Of a stretch of 52,232 nucleotides of DNA, positions 42,808-52,030 are shown piece after piece. Each line of letters begins with the position of its first letter. Position 1 is the first letter of the stretch. The notes beneath the pieces were generated by a model that was not told the origin of the DNA, searched no databases, and was given only the letters and a program-made list of their open reading frames with translations. Where the stretch lies: positions 1 through 52,232 of the forward strand of contig RZYY01000004.1 in the NCBI GenBank assembly GCA_009930115.1. The letters are read 5' to 3'. Source of the stretch: Sphingobacteriia bacterium (GTDB lineage Bacteria > Bacteroidota > Bacteroidia > Bacteroidales > 4484-276). The position numbers were made by a program, and so were the translations under genes.

Positions 42808-43743
42808 GTGAACTATTCGATAGACAAAAACAGACTTCAGGAATTCGGTTCGCTGGAATTTATTGCGCGACAGGTGGTAGAAGGATTCATCACCGGTTTG
42901 CATAAAAGCCCTTTTCATGGTTTCTCCGTCGAATTTGCCGAACACCGGCTTTATAATACAGGTGAATCCACCAAACATATTGACTGGAAATTGTATGGCC
43001 GCACCGACAAGCTATTTGTAAAACGTTACGAAGAAGAAACCAACCTGCGATGTCAGATTATTATCGACAATTCTTCTTCAATGTATTTTCCGGTCAAGGA
43101 AAATATTTCCATTGACAATCCCAACAAAATAACTTTTTCGATCTATGCAGCTGCGGCCATCATCAATATGCTAAAAAAACAACGTGATGCCATTGGATTA
43201 TCATTGTTTTCGGACAAAGTAGAGTTACACACAAATGCACGTTCTACCACTGCCCATCAAAAATATCTTTTCACCCGGATGGAAAGTCTGCTAAAACCAA
43301 TTGAACCTGACAAACATAAAAGAACCTTTGCTGCAGATGCACTTCACGAAATCTCGGACAATATACACAAGAGATCATTAGTTATCATTTTCTCCGATAT
43401 GTTCGACACTATGGCAGCCCCGGAGGAAATTTTCTCAGCTTTGCAACATCTTAAGCACAACAAACACGAAGTCATCCTGTTTCATGTTACTGACCACACC
43501 AAAGAAATTGAATTTGACTTTGATAACCGCCCCTATAAATTCATTGATATGGAAAATGGACAAGAGCTCAAAGTAAATCCGTCAGAAGTAAAAGATCAAT
43601 ATATTGCACGGCTTAAAGCATTTAAAAATGAACTACTACTGCGCTGCGGTCAATACAGGATTGATTTTATTGAAGCTGATATCAACAAAGGTTTCAGGCA
43701 GGTGCTGTTGCCATATTTATTAAAAAGAGAAAAACTTTATTGA
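42808..43743 (+). CDS. DUF58 domain protein (von Willebrand A-like)
   Basis: A 311-residue cytoplasmic protein. The N-terminal motif EFGSLEFIARQVVEGFITGLHKSPFHGFSVEFAEHRLYNTGESTKHIDWKLYGRTDKLFVKRYEEETNLRCQ is the DUF58 signature. A VWA-like fold follows with the metal-ion motif DNSSS in IIIDNSSSMYF and a second acidic site in FSDMFDT. The GTG at 42808 is preferred because the longer TTG start lies in a terminator. A near -7 box TTCGTTTG (42783-42790) precedes it. DUF58 proteins usually accompany MoxR ATPases and Bat proteins, none of which are here, so this copy is isolated. Confidence 0.85.
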   Translation: MNYSIDKNRLQEFGSLEFIARQVVEGFITGLHKSPFHGFSVEFAEHRLYNTGESTKHIDWKLYGRTDKLFVKRYEEETNLRCQIIIDNSSSMYFPVKENISIDNPNKITFSIYAAAAIINMLKKQRDAIGLSLFSDKVELHTNARSTTAHQKYLFTRMESLLKPIEPDKHKRTFAADALHEISDNIHKRSLVIIFSDMFDTMAAPEEIFSALQHLKHNKHEVILFHVTDHTKEIEFDFDNRPYKFIDMENGQELKVNPSEVKDQYIARLKAFKNELLLRCGQYRIDFIEADINKGFRQVLLPYLLKREKLY

Positions 43744-43888
43744 TCTTTGATTTCTTTAAAACCATCTGCTTGATTAGTAAAAAACAGGTAACAACCTCCC
43801 GCTAATAAATAATAGGTTACTGCTGATTACAATTTCAGCAAATAAATAAGATTATTCCCTTAACAAAAAGGTTTTAATAACAGTCAAA

Positions 43889-45310
43889 ATGCTGATGGAA
43901 CCAAAATCAGAACTTCAAAAGATTCCGGGTGTGGACATTTTAATGAAACACCAGGAAATCAAATCATTACTTGCCATTTATCCCCGAAATTTAATCACAC
44001 ACATCATTAAAACCACACTCGAAACTGTTCGGAATGATATTTATAGCGGTCAGCCAGCTGCCGATATTGAAGTGCTGGTAAAAATGATTGAAAAAAATAC
44101 CCGTTTGCTTACCTGCAAAAGTCTTCGTCCTGTTATTAATGCTACAGGAGTAATTGTGCATACCAACCTGGGCAGAGCTCCTTTTGGCGATTTTCTGCTT
44201 AATGAAGTACATGATGTTTTGCGTAGTTATAACAACCTTGAGTTTGATCTGGATTCCGGCGAACGAGGCTCCCGCTATGTTCACGTAACCGAGCTGATGA
44301 AACTGCTTACCGGTGCTGAAGATGTGCTGATAGTGAACAATAACGCTGCTGCTGTAATGCTAACCCTGAGAACATTTGCAAAAAATAAAGAAGTTGTCAT
44401 TTCGCGGGGCGAGCTAATCGAAATTGGTGGTGCTTTTCGCATGCCTGAAATTATGGCAGCATCCGATTGTAAAATGGTGGAAGTGGGAACAACCAATAAA
44501 ACCAAACCGGAGGATTTTGCTAAAGCCATAACAAAAAAAACAAAAATCCTTTTGAAGGCACATCGATCCAATTATGTCATCAAAGGCTTTACTGCTGAAC
44601 CCAAACTCACTGATCTGGTTGAGCTTGGTAAAAAACATGGTATCACTGTGGTTTATGACATGGGATCGGGACTTCTGCAAAAGGCCAGTATTAAAATGCT
44701 TCACGACCAGCCTGATGTAAAATCCACGCTATCCACCGGCGTCGATCTGGTAACTTTTTCCGGTGATAAATTGTTGGGCGGTCCCCAGGCAGGAATTATT
44801 GCAGGGAAGAAAAACCTGATCGAAAAATTGAAAAATGAGCCCATGACAAGAGCACTTCGTGTGGGAAAAACAGTGCTGGCCATGCTTGAAACTGTTTGTA
44901 TGATTTATCTGGATGAGCAAAATTTATTTCACAAAAATCCGGTATTTAGTATGATGAACACCGGCACATCCCAGCTAAAAACCAAAGCTGACTGCTTTTC
45001 CGCTTCACTTTTAAACAAAAAAATACCAAACCATGTGATAAAAAGCGCCGGACAGGCAGGTGGAGGAGCTTTACCTGAAAAAATGATCGAAAGTTACGCT
45101 GTTCAAATTATTATTCAAGGTAAATCAAGAGCTGAAAAAACTCAGATTGCTGAAAAAATTTATAAAAAATTGTTATTGCAGTCTTTGCCCGTTCTTGGTG
45201 TTCTTCGAAAAGGACAATTGATTTTTGATGTTCTTACTATTCCGGACAAAGACGTCGAATCTGCTGCCAGAATAATCACTGATGTTTACAGGGAGGTGAA
45301 CAATGAGTAA
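43889..45310 (+). CDS. selA: L-seryl-tRNA(Sec) selenium transferase
   Basis: SelA is a PLP enzyme that converts Ser-tRNA(Sec) to Sec-tRNA(Sec) using selenophosphate. The 473-residue length fits the bacterial decameric enzyme. The N-terminal tRNA-binding region (LQKIPGVDILM) is followed by VINATGVIVHTNLGRAPF, ERGSRYVHVTELMKLLTGAEDVLIVNNNAAAVMLTL and SRGELIEIGGAFRMPEIM. The Schiff-base lysine is Lys294 in VTFSGDKLLGGPQAG. All are family hallmarks. It overlaps selB by 8 bp. Neither selD nor a selC tRNA gene is in the window. Confidence 0.96.
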   Translation: MLMEPKSELQKIPGVDILMKHQEIKSLLAIYPRNLITHIIKTTLETVRNDIYSGQPAADIEVLVKMIEKNTRLLTCKSLRPVINATGVIVHTNLGRAPFGDFLLNEVHDVLRSYNNLEFDLDSGERGSRYVHVTELMKLLTGAEDVLIVNNNAAAVMLTLRTFAKNKEVVISRGELIEIGGAFRMPEIMAASDCKMVEVGTTNKTKPEDFAKAITKKTKILLKAHRSNYVIKGFTAEPKLTDLVELGKKHGITVVYDMGSGLLQKASIKMLHDQPDVKSTLSTGVDLVTFSGDKLLGGPQAGIIAGKKNLIEKLKNEPMTRALRVGKTVLAMLETVCMIYLDEQNLFHKNPVFSMMNTGTSQLKTKADCFSASLLNKKIPNHVIKSAGQAGGGALPEKMIESYAVQIIIQGKSRAEKTQIAEKIYKKLLLQSLPVLGVLRKGQLIFDVLTIPDKDVESAARIITDVYREVNNE

Positions 45311-47264
45311 GCATGTTATCATGGGAACTGCCGGTCATGTTGACCACGGAAAAACAGCACTTATCCGAATGCTCACCGGCATTGACTGTGATACCCATAA
45401 GGAGGAAAAAGAACGCGGTATAACCATAAATCTTGGTTTTGCACATCTCGAACTTGATGACGACTTTTCAATCGGCATTGTGGATGTCCCCGGACATAAG
45501 GATTTTGTTAAAACAATGGTGGCAGGTGCTTATGGAATTGACTTTGTACTGCTGGTAATCGCTGCCGACAGTGGTATTATGCCACAAACAAAAGAACACT
45601 TCAATATCCTTAAAATGCTCGGTATTCGACATGGATTGGTAGCATTGAACAAATGCGACCTGGTTGACGACGAAACAGCAGAACTGGCAAGGCTTGAAAT
45701 TATGGAGTTTCTTGAGGGAAGTCCGCTTGAACACGCTCCTGTAGTGCCAGTCTCATCAATTACCGGACAAGGCATTGACCTTTTAAAGGAAGAAATAAAA
45801 CAGATCGCAGCTTCAATACCCGAAAAAAAGCTTTCGTCCGTTTTCAGAATGTATATTGACAGAATTTTCAACATCCGGGGTATAGGTATTGTGGTAACCG
45901 GATCAGTACTTGGTGGAAAAATCAATGTTGGCCGGGAACTTTATTTGATGCCGGGAAATTTCGATGCACTTAAAATTAAAAATATTGAGCGGCATGGTCA
46001 GCCTGTTGACAGCGTAATGTCCGGTGATCGTGCAGCAATCAATCTTTCAGGTTTAAAATATGAAGATTTTCAAAGAGGAATGTTGCTTGCCGACAAACCT
46101 TTAAAGGAAATCAGCATGATAGACGCATTGATAGAGTTTTTCCCCGGTATTCAACGCATAGAAATATGGTCCCAGATGATTTTTCACACTGGAACATTTT
46201 CATCTGTTGCAAGAATTCATCTGCTCAACAAAGACGAACTATCGGGAGGAGATTCCGCCATTGCCCAGATTCACCTTGAAAAACCAGCTATTTTGCTTAA
46301 TAATGATCGCTTTATATTGCGAAATTCTTCCAGCGATTTAACGATCGGTGGCGGACAAATCATTGATAACCATCCTCTCCACCATAAACGCCGTACAGAA
46401 AAACTCCGTTTTAGTCTTGAAAAACTCACTAATGCCATCACTGATTATGAAAACCAGGCAGCATTGATCTTGCTTGAAATTGAAAAAGCAAATAAACCTG
46501 TCACACCTTTACAAATTGCTGAAACACTGGGGAAACAGCTCCACGAAATAGAAAAAACAATCCAGGGTGAAAATTTTCCGGCGCATCACTATTTTTTTGA
46601 AAACAAATTATTCCTCGCCTCTGAAACATATGTCAATCATTTAAAAAACAAAATCTTCCTTGCCCTGAAGGACTGGCATGAACAAAATCCGCTGAAAGAG
46701 ACAGGTCCCGAAGCAAAGGAGCTGGCAGGAAAAGTTAAACTCCAGCAGGGATTTGAACTTTTTGTGCTGCAAAAAACACTGGAAGAAATGATTGCTGCAA
46801 AAGACCTGAAAAAAACAGGTTCAGCCTTTTCACTCAAAGACCATAAAGTTAAGCTCGACCGGAAGATGCATGAACAAATCACCTGGCTGGAAGAAATTAT
46901 ACATTCAGCAAACATACAACGGACTTCACTGAATGAAATTGAAGCCTCTGCAAAGTTAAACGAAATCCGCCGCGGGCAGTTGATTATGTACCTGCAATAC
47001 CTGACAGCCAATGGAAAAATTTATTTCAACGGTGAGGAAGCAATTCATGCTTCAGTGGTCGATGGCATTCGTAATAAACTATTAAACAAGCTGGTTGAAA
47101 CCCCCCGCGGAATCAATGAAAAAGAGTTTCGCATGCTCGTTGATGGAACAAAAAGAGCCATCCAGGCACTCATAAACATTTTCACGCAGGAAGGAATTAT
47201 CGAAAAGCAAACCTTTTATTTGTACATTACTGACAAGGGAAGAGAATACCTGACAAATAAATAG
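45303..47264 (+). CDS. selB: Selenocysteine-specific elongation factor
   Basis: SelB delivers Sec-tRNA(Sec) to UGA codons marked by a SECIS hairpin. It has 653 residues, close to the usual length. The EF-Tu-like GTPase domain has GTAGHVDHGKTALI (9-22), the switch-II DVPGHKDFVKTM and the specificity motif NKCDLV. The beta domains (about 175-370) include IRGIGIVVTGSVLGGKI. The C-terminal part, from about residue 390, has four winged-helix units that bind the SECIS RNA. It overlaps selA, so both are translated together. The presence of an intact pair indicates that selenoproteins are made by this organism. Confidence 0.95.
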   Translation: MSKHVIMGTAGHVDHGKTALIRMLTGIDCDTHKEEKERGITINLGFAHLELDDDFSIGIVDVPGHKDFVKTMVAGAYGIDFVLLVIAADSGIMPQTKEHFNILKMLGIRHGLVALNKCDLVDDETAELARLEIMEFLEGSPLEHAPVVPVSSITGQGIDLLKEEIKQIAASIPEKKLSSVFRMYIDRIFNIRGIGIVVTGSVLGGKINVGRELYLMPGNFDALKIKNIERHGQPVDSVMSGDRAAINLSGLKYEDFQRGMLLADKPLKEISMIDALIEFFPGIQRIEIWSQMIFHTGTFSSVARIHLLNKDELSGGDSAIAQIHLEKPAILLNNDRFILRNSSSDLTIGGGQIIDNHPLHHKRRTEKLRFSLEKLTNAITDYENQAALILLEIEKANKPVTPLQIAETLGKQLHEIEKTIQGENFPAHHYFFENKLFLASETYVNHLKNKIFLALKDWHEQNPLKETGPEAKELAGKVKLQQGFELFVLQKTLEEMIAAKDLKKTGSAFSLKDHKVKLDRKMHEQITWLEEIIHSANIQRTSLNEIEASAKLNEIRRGQLIMYLQYLTANGKIYFNGEEAIHASVVDGIRNKLLNKLVETPRGINEKEFRMLVDGTKRAIQALINIFTQEGIIEKQTFYLYITDKGREYLTNK

Positions 47265-47377
47265 TTATATCAGCTGATTAGTATATTCACTACAAAAAAG
47301 CATTAGCATTGAACAATTCCAGATCATTGCTGCTTTAATTTGATGAAAACTAATGAATAAGCATTGGTAAATCACAC

Positions 47378-47385
47378 TATTTTTG
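47378..47385 (+). promoter_or_regulatory. -7 promoter box of the flavodiiron protein gene
   Basis: TATTTTTG fits TAnnTTTG exactly, 22 bp before the ATG. The gap from selB is 142 bp, so transcription is separate. Confidence 0.5.
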
Positions 47386-47406
47386 CAAAAAAATTAATTA
47401 ATCACC

Positions 47407-48621
47407 ATGACAAATAAAGTATTAGATGTAACCAGGGATGTAAAGTGGATCGGAGTACTCGATCCTGATCTGGTAACTTTTGATGTAGTAATGGAAACCA
47501 AATACGGCACCACTTACAACAGCTACTTCATCAATGCCGAAAAGAAAACCATCATAGAAACTACCAAAGAGAAGTTTTGGGATGAGTATCTGGCAAAAAT
47601 CAGGCAGGTTTGTAATCCTGCTGATATTGAATACATTATTATGAATCATACCGAACCGGATCATTCTGGCAACCTGAAAAAACTGCTGGATATTGCACCA
47701 AAAGCCACAGTTGTTGGAACAGGTAATGCCATCCGCTACCTGAAAGACCTGATGAGTATGGATTTTCCTCACATGGTAGTAAAAGATGGTCAGACTCTTG
47801 ACCTGGGCAATAAAACCCTTCAGTTCATCAGTGCACCCAACCTGCACTGGCCCGACACCATGTACAGCTATCTGAAAGAGGACAAAGTGCTTTTCACTTG
47901 CGACTCTTTCGGAGCACATTATTGCGACGAAGCAATGTATGAAGAAAAAATTTCAGACCGTGAAGCCTACGAATATTCATTCAAGTATTATTTCGATGTA
48001 ATCCTCAAGCCTTACAGTAAATTTATGCTTAAAGCCATCGAAAAAATTGACGGACTTGAAATTGAAGCACTTGCCACAGGGCATGGACCACTTCTGGGAA
48101 AAAACTGGAAAAAGTATGTCGGGATTTCAAAAATGTATGCCGAAGAAGCACTCGCAGTCCCACCCCGCCCCAAAGTATATATTCCATATGTAAGTGCTTA
48201 TCAGAAAACCGGCAGCGTTGCCAAGCTGATCGCTGAAGGAATAAAACAAGCCGGCGAAATCGATGTGGAGGTGAGCGACATTGAAATGACACCAATTGGC
48301 GAGCTGGAGGAAAAAATCACACATGCCTCAGCTTACGTGATCGGCTCACCTACTATTAACCAGAATATTTTGCTGCCGATCTACAAATGCTTTGCATTAA
48401 TAAATCCGATCCGGGACAAAGGAAAACTGGCCGGAACCTTTGGTTCGTATGGCTGGAGTGGTGAAGCCAGAGAACTAATCAAAAGCAATCTGGAAAACCT
48501 GAAACTGAAGGTGTTTGACGAAGGTGTTTTTGTAAAATTTTCCCCAAACAGCGATGATACCCAAAAAGCCATTGAATATGGAAGGGCTTTTGGCGCTGCT
48601 TTGCTGGCTCAGCAGAACTGA
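47407..48621 (+). CDS. Flavodiiron protein (A-type, FprA-like)
   Basis: A 404-residue cytoplasmic enzyme that reduces oxygen to water or nitric oxide to nitrous oxide, protecting anaerobes. The beta-lactamase-like domain carries the diiron ligands His81, Glu83, Asp85 and His86 in [10 protein letters not shown], His147 in NLHWPD, Asp166 in [13 protein letters not shown] and His226 in TGHGPLLG. The flavodoxin domain begins near 255 with [23 protein letters not shown] and contains [19 protein letters not shown] and GSYGWSGEA. No rubredoxin domain is fused, so an external electron donor is needed. Confidence 0.93.
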   Translation: MTNKVLDVTRDVKWIGVLDPDLVTFDVVMETKYGTTYNSYFINAEKKTIIETTKEKFWDEYLAKIRQVCNPADIEYIIMNHTEPDHSGNLKKLLDIAPKATVVGTGNAIRYLKDLMSMDFPHMVVKDGQTLDLGNKTLQFISAPNLHWPDTMYSYLKEDKVLFTCDSFGAHYCDEAMYEEKISDREAYEYSFKYYFDVILKPYSKFMLKAIEKIDGLEIEALATGHGPLLGKNWKKYVGISKMYAEEALAVPPRPKVYIPYVSAYQKTGSVAKLIAEGIKQAGEIDVEVSDIEMTPIGELEEKITHASAYVIGSPTINQNILLPIYKCFALINPIRDKGKLAGTFGSYGWSGEARELIKSNLENLKLKVFDEGVFVKFSPNSDDTQKAIEYGRAFGAALLAQQN

Positions 48622-48688
48622 TTACAAGCATCCACCAACAAAAAAATTTTCTGACAAATTAACCACTCAAGTCACTAAATCCCTGCTT

Positions 48689-49531
48689 ATGGTTTCGAAA
48701 AAAATCATAGTTTGGCTCGTGCTATTATCTGCTGCTTTTCTTATGAATTCATGCAGCATTGAACGTACCCTGGCCAAAGAATTCATCGAAACCCGCGATA
48801 GTTTATCGGTATTATTGCTGATGCCGGAATACATTTTTAAAAGCAATTTAAAAAACCAGGACATTGGTAATTTCGATCAACTTGATGAATTTCAGCAAGA
48901 TTCGGCATTATTTTTCAATTCTCTTTTTTTAAAAGAAATTGATGATTCTTTTCTGCTTTCACAATTCGAAAATGGATTAAGTTCAGGGCTGCAACAATAT
49001 GGAATAACAGTCTTTACCGAAAATCAACTTCTTGATTTTATGGGATTGTCATCTGCTTCTTACAAAGTTATGATAGCCCAGATGGAAATAGAGGAAGACA
49101 TTTATCCCTACAGGGCAGAAGCTGTTTTTTATGATACTGTTTATTATTACGAAGATTTTAATCTTAACCGGATAAACCTCAATACCTGGTTTGAAGTTGT
49201 CCGAATGAATGATCCTGCTGCCGACGATCATCTTTTATATTCCAGCCATTATGCCATGGACGGGCTTGAAGGACGTTTTGTGAATAATGTTTTTACAGGA
49301 GACGTCAGATTTCATTATAATTTATCACCTGTTATCATTGAAGATATTTATACCCTTGCTTCCAGCCTGGGCAAAAAGTATGCAGGTTACCTCTACGATT
49401 ACTTTCTCAACGAATACATCTATCGGAATTTCCCTAAAGGTGAACGACCAAAGGCTTTTTACACCTATAATCCTCAAACCCGATCGGTATCACCTGCCGG
49501 AAATGACAGGTTTATTTTTATGGAAAAATGA
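48689..49531 (+). CDS. Putative lipoprotein, unknown function
   Basis: A 280-residue exported lipoprotein with the lipobox cysteine at residue 22 (AAFLMNSC). A longer frame from 48554 overlaps the flavodiiron gene and would bury the signal peptide. The mature protein is acidic and rich in Tyr, Phe, Asp and Asn, with strand-like regions (YRAEAVFYDTVYYYEDFNLNRINLNTWFEVVRM, RFVNNVFTGDVRFHYNLSPVIIEDIYTLASSLGKKYAGYLYDYFLNEYIYRNFPKGERP). Similar lipoproteins are common in Bacteroidota, but I recognise no function. It is convergent with the esterase gene. Confidence 0.72.
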   Translation: MVSKKIIVWLVLLSAAFLMNSCSIERTLAKEFIETRDSLSVLLLMPEYIFKSNLKNQDIGNFDQLDEFQQDSALFFNSLFLKEIDDSFLLSQFENGLSSGLQQYGITVFTENQLLDFMGLSSASYKVMIAQMEIEEDIYPYRAEAVFYDTVYYYEDFNLNRINLNTWFEVVRMNDPAADDHLLYSSHYAMDGLEGRFVNNVFTGDVRFHYNLSPVIIEDIYTLASSLGKKYAGYLYDYFLNEYIYRNFPKGERPKAFYTYNPQTRSVSPAGNDRFIFMEK

Positions 49532-49574
49532 TCTGGTTATTATGCTTTTCAGATTTAATGACGGTTTGAATAAA

Positions 49575-50369
49575 TCATTTTCTGTTCGACAAAATCCACT
49601 CCATCAGCTCCGGCTCGGCAAATGCCGGTATCCAACTGGCATGACCGACATTGGGATAAATGGTCAGTTTCACATTACCACCGGCTTCTCTGAAAGCATT
49701 GGCCATACTGACAGAGTGTTCAACCGGAACTACATCATCTTCCCTGCCATGAAAAATCCAAAGTGCAGTTTTGCCGGCATAATCTGATACACTTAGTGTA
49801 TCCCCTCCACCGCAAATTGGAAAAGCAGCTGCAAACCAATCAGGTTTTCTGGCCAAAAGTTCAAAAGTACCCATACCCCCCATGGAAAGACCTCCAACAT
49901 ACAGGCGCTCCTGATCGATCCAGGATTTAGCCATAAAATCTTCCATCATTGCCATAACCATTGCAAGTGATGCAGTTGGTTCGTTGTCTTTTGAAAAACT
50001 GAGACTTCTTTTTCCCTCATCATCAAATAAAAAATCAACAGCAGCCCAGTAACCATCTTTCGGGCATTGCGGTGCTACCACAATGGAATGAAAATTATTT
50101 TTATTCACATGCTCCTTAAAAAATTCTCCCACATATGCCAGTTGTGATTCATTATCGTTTCCTCGTTCACCGGCTCCATGAAGAAAAAGGATTAACGGGT
50201 ACTTTTCTGCAGGATTAAAATCCGGTGGGTACAAAATGCGATAAAAAAGCGTATCTGTACCCTTTACAAAGGTTGATTTTTCGAAGGTGCTCATTTTTTT
50301 TTCGGAACAGGCAAAAAAGAACAATGAAATTCCAAAGAAAACTATAATCGAAAAAAGATTGTCTTTCAT
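49575..50369 (-). CDS. Alpha/beta-hydrolase esterase lipoprotein (CE1/PHB-depolymerase-like)
   Basis: A 264-residue exported lipoprotein (Cys21 in FFFAC). The oxyanion motif is LILFLHGAGERG. The catalytic triad is Ser162 (GGLSMGGMG), an Asp at 211 or 212 (GREDDVVP) and His243 (NVGHASW). This fits esterases that act on ester-linked groups of polysaccharides, such as acetyl or feruloyl groups, or polyhydroxyalkanoate-like esters. It lies 15 bp after the symporter gene on the same strand, near a GH3 gene, so a role in glycan de-esterification is plausible. The true substrate is unknown. Confidence 0.82.
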   Translation of the reverse strand: MKDNLFSIIVFFGISLFFFACSEKKMSTFEKSTFVKGTDTLFYRILYPPDFNPAEKYPLILFLHGAGERGNDNESQLAYVGEFFKEHVNKNNFHSIVVAPQCPKDGYWAAVDFLFDDEGKRSLSFSKDNEPTASLAMVMAMMEDFMAKSWIDQERLYVGGLSMGGMGTFELLARKPDWFAAAFPICGGGDTLSVSDYAGKTALWIFHGREDDVVPVEHSVSMANAFREAGGNVKLTIYPNVGHASWIPAFAEPELMEWILSNRK

Positions 50370-50384
50370 AATGTAAAATAAAAT

Positions 50385-51983
50385 TTACCACCAGATGGTA
50401 TAAAGGAAAATAAGAATGATGATAATTCCCAACGAGGCGATTTTGAATGTTTTATCGGTATAAAACTGTGATTTATGAATGGTAATGGATTTGGTTTGAA
50501 CGCGGTTCCCCTCAAGCACGGCAAAAAGCCAGATCAGTCCTGCACATAGTAAAAATACAATGCCCATCCGATCCATAAAGGGTATTTCGGGAAGGAAAAT
50601 TTTGAAAAGCAGAGAAAAGACAAAAGTTCCAATCGCTGCTGCCAGTGCTCCGTTGGAAGTAGCTTTTTTATAGAAGAATCCGGCAAGGAAAATGGCCAAA
50701 GCTCCGGGACTAATAAAGCCGGTAAACTCCTGAATATACTGAAAAGCCTGGTCAAAATTGTTAAGCATTGGAGCAATGACGATTGCTACAACCAATGCCA
50801 AAGTACTCACTATACGACCTGTTCTCACAAGGCGTTGCTCCGAAGCATTTTTCCTGAAATATTCCTTGTACACATCCATGGTAAAAATTGTACTAACGCT
50901 GTTCATCATTGAAGCCAGTGAGCTGACTATGGCAGCAACCAGCGCAGCAAATGCAAGACCTTTTACACCTGTGGGAACAAAATTGTGCAGCAGCCAGGGA
51001 TAAGCCTCGTCGGATTTGGTAATATCGGCCTGCAGTGCATAGGCAACGATTCCGGGAATAACCACAATAAGCGGCAGTAATAATTTCAGGTAAGCTGCAA
51101 AAGCAAGTCCCTTTTGAGCTTCGCGAACACTGCGTGCAGCCAGTGCCCGCTGAATAATATACTGATTGCATCCCCAATAGTAAAGATTTGCAACCCACAT
51201 CCCTCCAATCAGTACACTGATTCCGGGCAAATCCAGATATGCATCTTTTTCACCTCCTTTGCCATCGGGAATCATTAAAGAGCCTTTTTCAAGAATCATG
51301 TCAAATTTTTCGGGAACAAGCTGCAACAAATCTCTGAAACCAGCAACAAATCCGTTGTTGCCACCAAGATGATTCAGCGCAAAATAGGTAGTGAGCAAGC
51401 CACCTCCAACAAGAAACACCACCTGTACTACATCAGTCCAGGCTACTGCTTTTAAGCCTCCATAAATAGAATAAATCGCTGCAAAAACTGCCAGTCCAAG
51501 AATCCCGTAAATCATCGGCACACCCATTATTCGTTCCATAGCAAGTGCTCCAAGATAAAGGATGGAAGTTAGATTTACAAATACAAAAACAATCAGCCAG
51601 AAAACAGCCATTACCGTTTTTACCCTTTTATCAAAACGTGTTTCAAGAAACTGTGGCATGGTAAAAATTTTCTTTTTTAGAAAAATAGGAAGGAAAAATA
51701 CAGCCACGATCACGAGGGTCAATGCAGCCATCCACTCATACGAAGCTATAGCCAGACCTATGGCAAATCCTGAACCTGACATACCGATAAACTGCTCAGC
51801 TGAAATGTTTGATGCAATCAGTGATGCTCCGATGGCCCACCAGGGAAGTGCTCTTCCGGCAAGAAAATAATCACTCGAGTCGGTATCTCCTCTCTTTTTT
51901 CGGGTAGAGATAAACAAACCCAGTCCGATAATAACAAGGCAATAAAATCCAAATACAATGTAATCAATGGTAGAGAAAGTCAT
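50385..51983 (-). CDS. Sodium/sugar symporter (SSS family, vSGLT-like)
   Basis: A 532-residue integral membrane protein with about 14 helices. From memory, its sequence is strikingly close to Vibrio vSGLT. Shared segments include ASLIASNISAEQFIGMSGSG, IASYEWMAALTL, LYYWGCNQYIIQRALAARSVREAQKG, AALVAAIVSSLASMMNS and FQYIQEFTGFISPG. The Gln and Glu of AEQF and SYEW, and the Tyr/Asn of YYWGCNQ, are positions that contact galactose in vSGLT. Sodium-coupled import of galactose or a similar sugar is therefore likely. The frame reaches a TTG at 52001, but that lies in the -7 box, so the ATG at 51983 is preferred. Confidence 0.92.
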   Translation of the reverse strand: MTFSTIDYIVFGFYCLVIIGLGLFISTRKKRGDTDSSDYFLAGRALPWWAIGASLIASNISAEQFIGMSGSGFAIGLAIASYEWMAALTLVIVAVFFLPIFLKKKIFTMPQFLETRFDKRVKTVMAVFWLIVFVFVNLTSILYLGALAMERIMGVPMIYGILGLAVFAAIYSIYGGLKAVAWTDVVQVVFLVGGGLLTTYFALNHLGGNNGFVAGFRDLLQLVPEKFDMILEKGSLMIPDGKGGEKDAYLDLPGISVLIGGMWVANLYYWGCNQYIIQRALAARSVREAQKGLAFAAYLKLLLPLIVVIPGIVAYALQADITKSDEAYPWLLHNFVPTGVKGLAFAALVAAIVSSLASMMNSVSTIFTMDVYKEYFRKNASEQRLVRTGRIVSTLALVVAIVIAPMLNNFDQAFQYIQEFTGFISPGALAIFLAGFFYKKATSNGALAAAIGTFVFSLLFKIFLPEIPFMDRMGIVFLLCAGLIWLFAVLEGNRVQTKSITIHKSQFYTDKTFKIASLGIIIILIFLYTIWW

Positions 51984-51998
51984 AATAATTTTTTTGTG

Positions 51999-52006
51999 CA
52001 AAACTA
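51999..52006 (-). promoter_or_regulatory. -7 promoter box of the symporter gene
   Basis: On the minus strand TAGTTTTG is an exact TAnnTTTG match, 15 bp before the ATG at 51983. It lies in the short gap after the upstream GH3 gene. Confidence 0.5.
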
Positions 52007-52030
52007 ATGATTAGGCAGAAAAATCAGCAA

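Noticed and set aside
43744-43888. tRNA-Sec (selC) gene next to selA
   Set aside because: No cloverleaf with a long variable arm or TCA anticodon loop was seen here, nor in the gap after selB (47265-47406).
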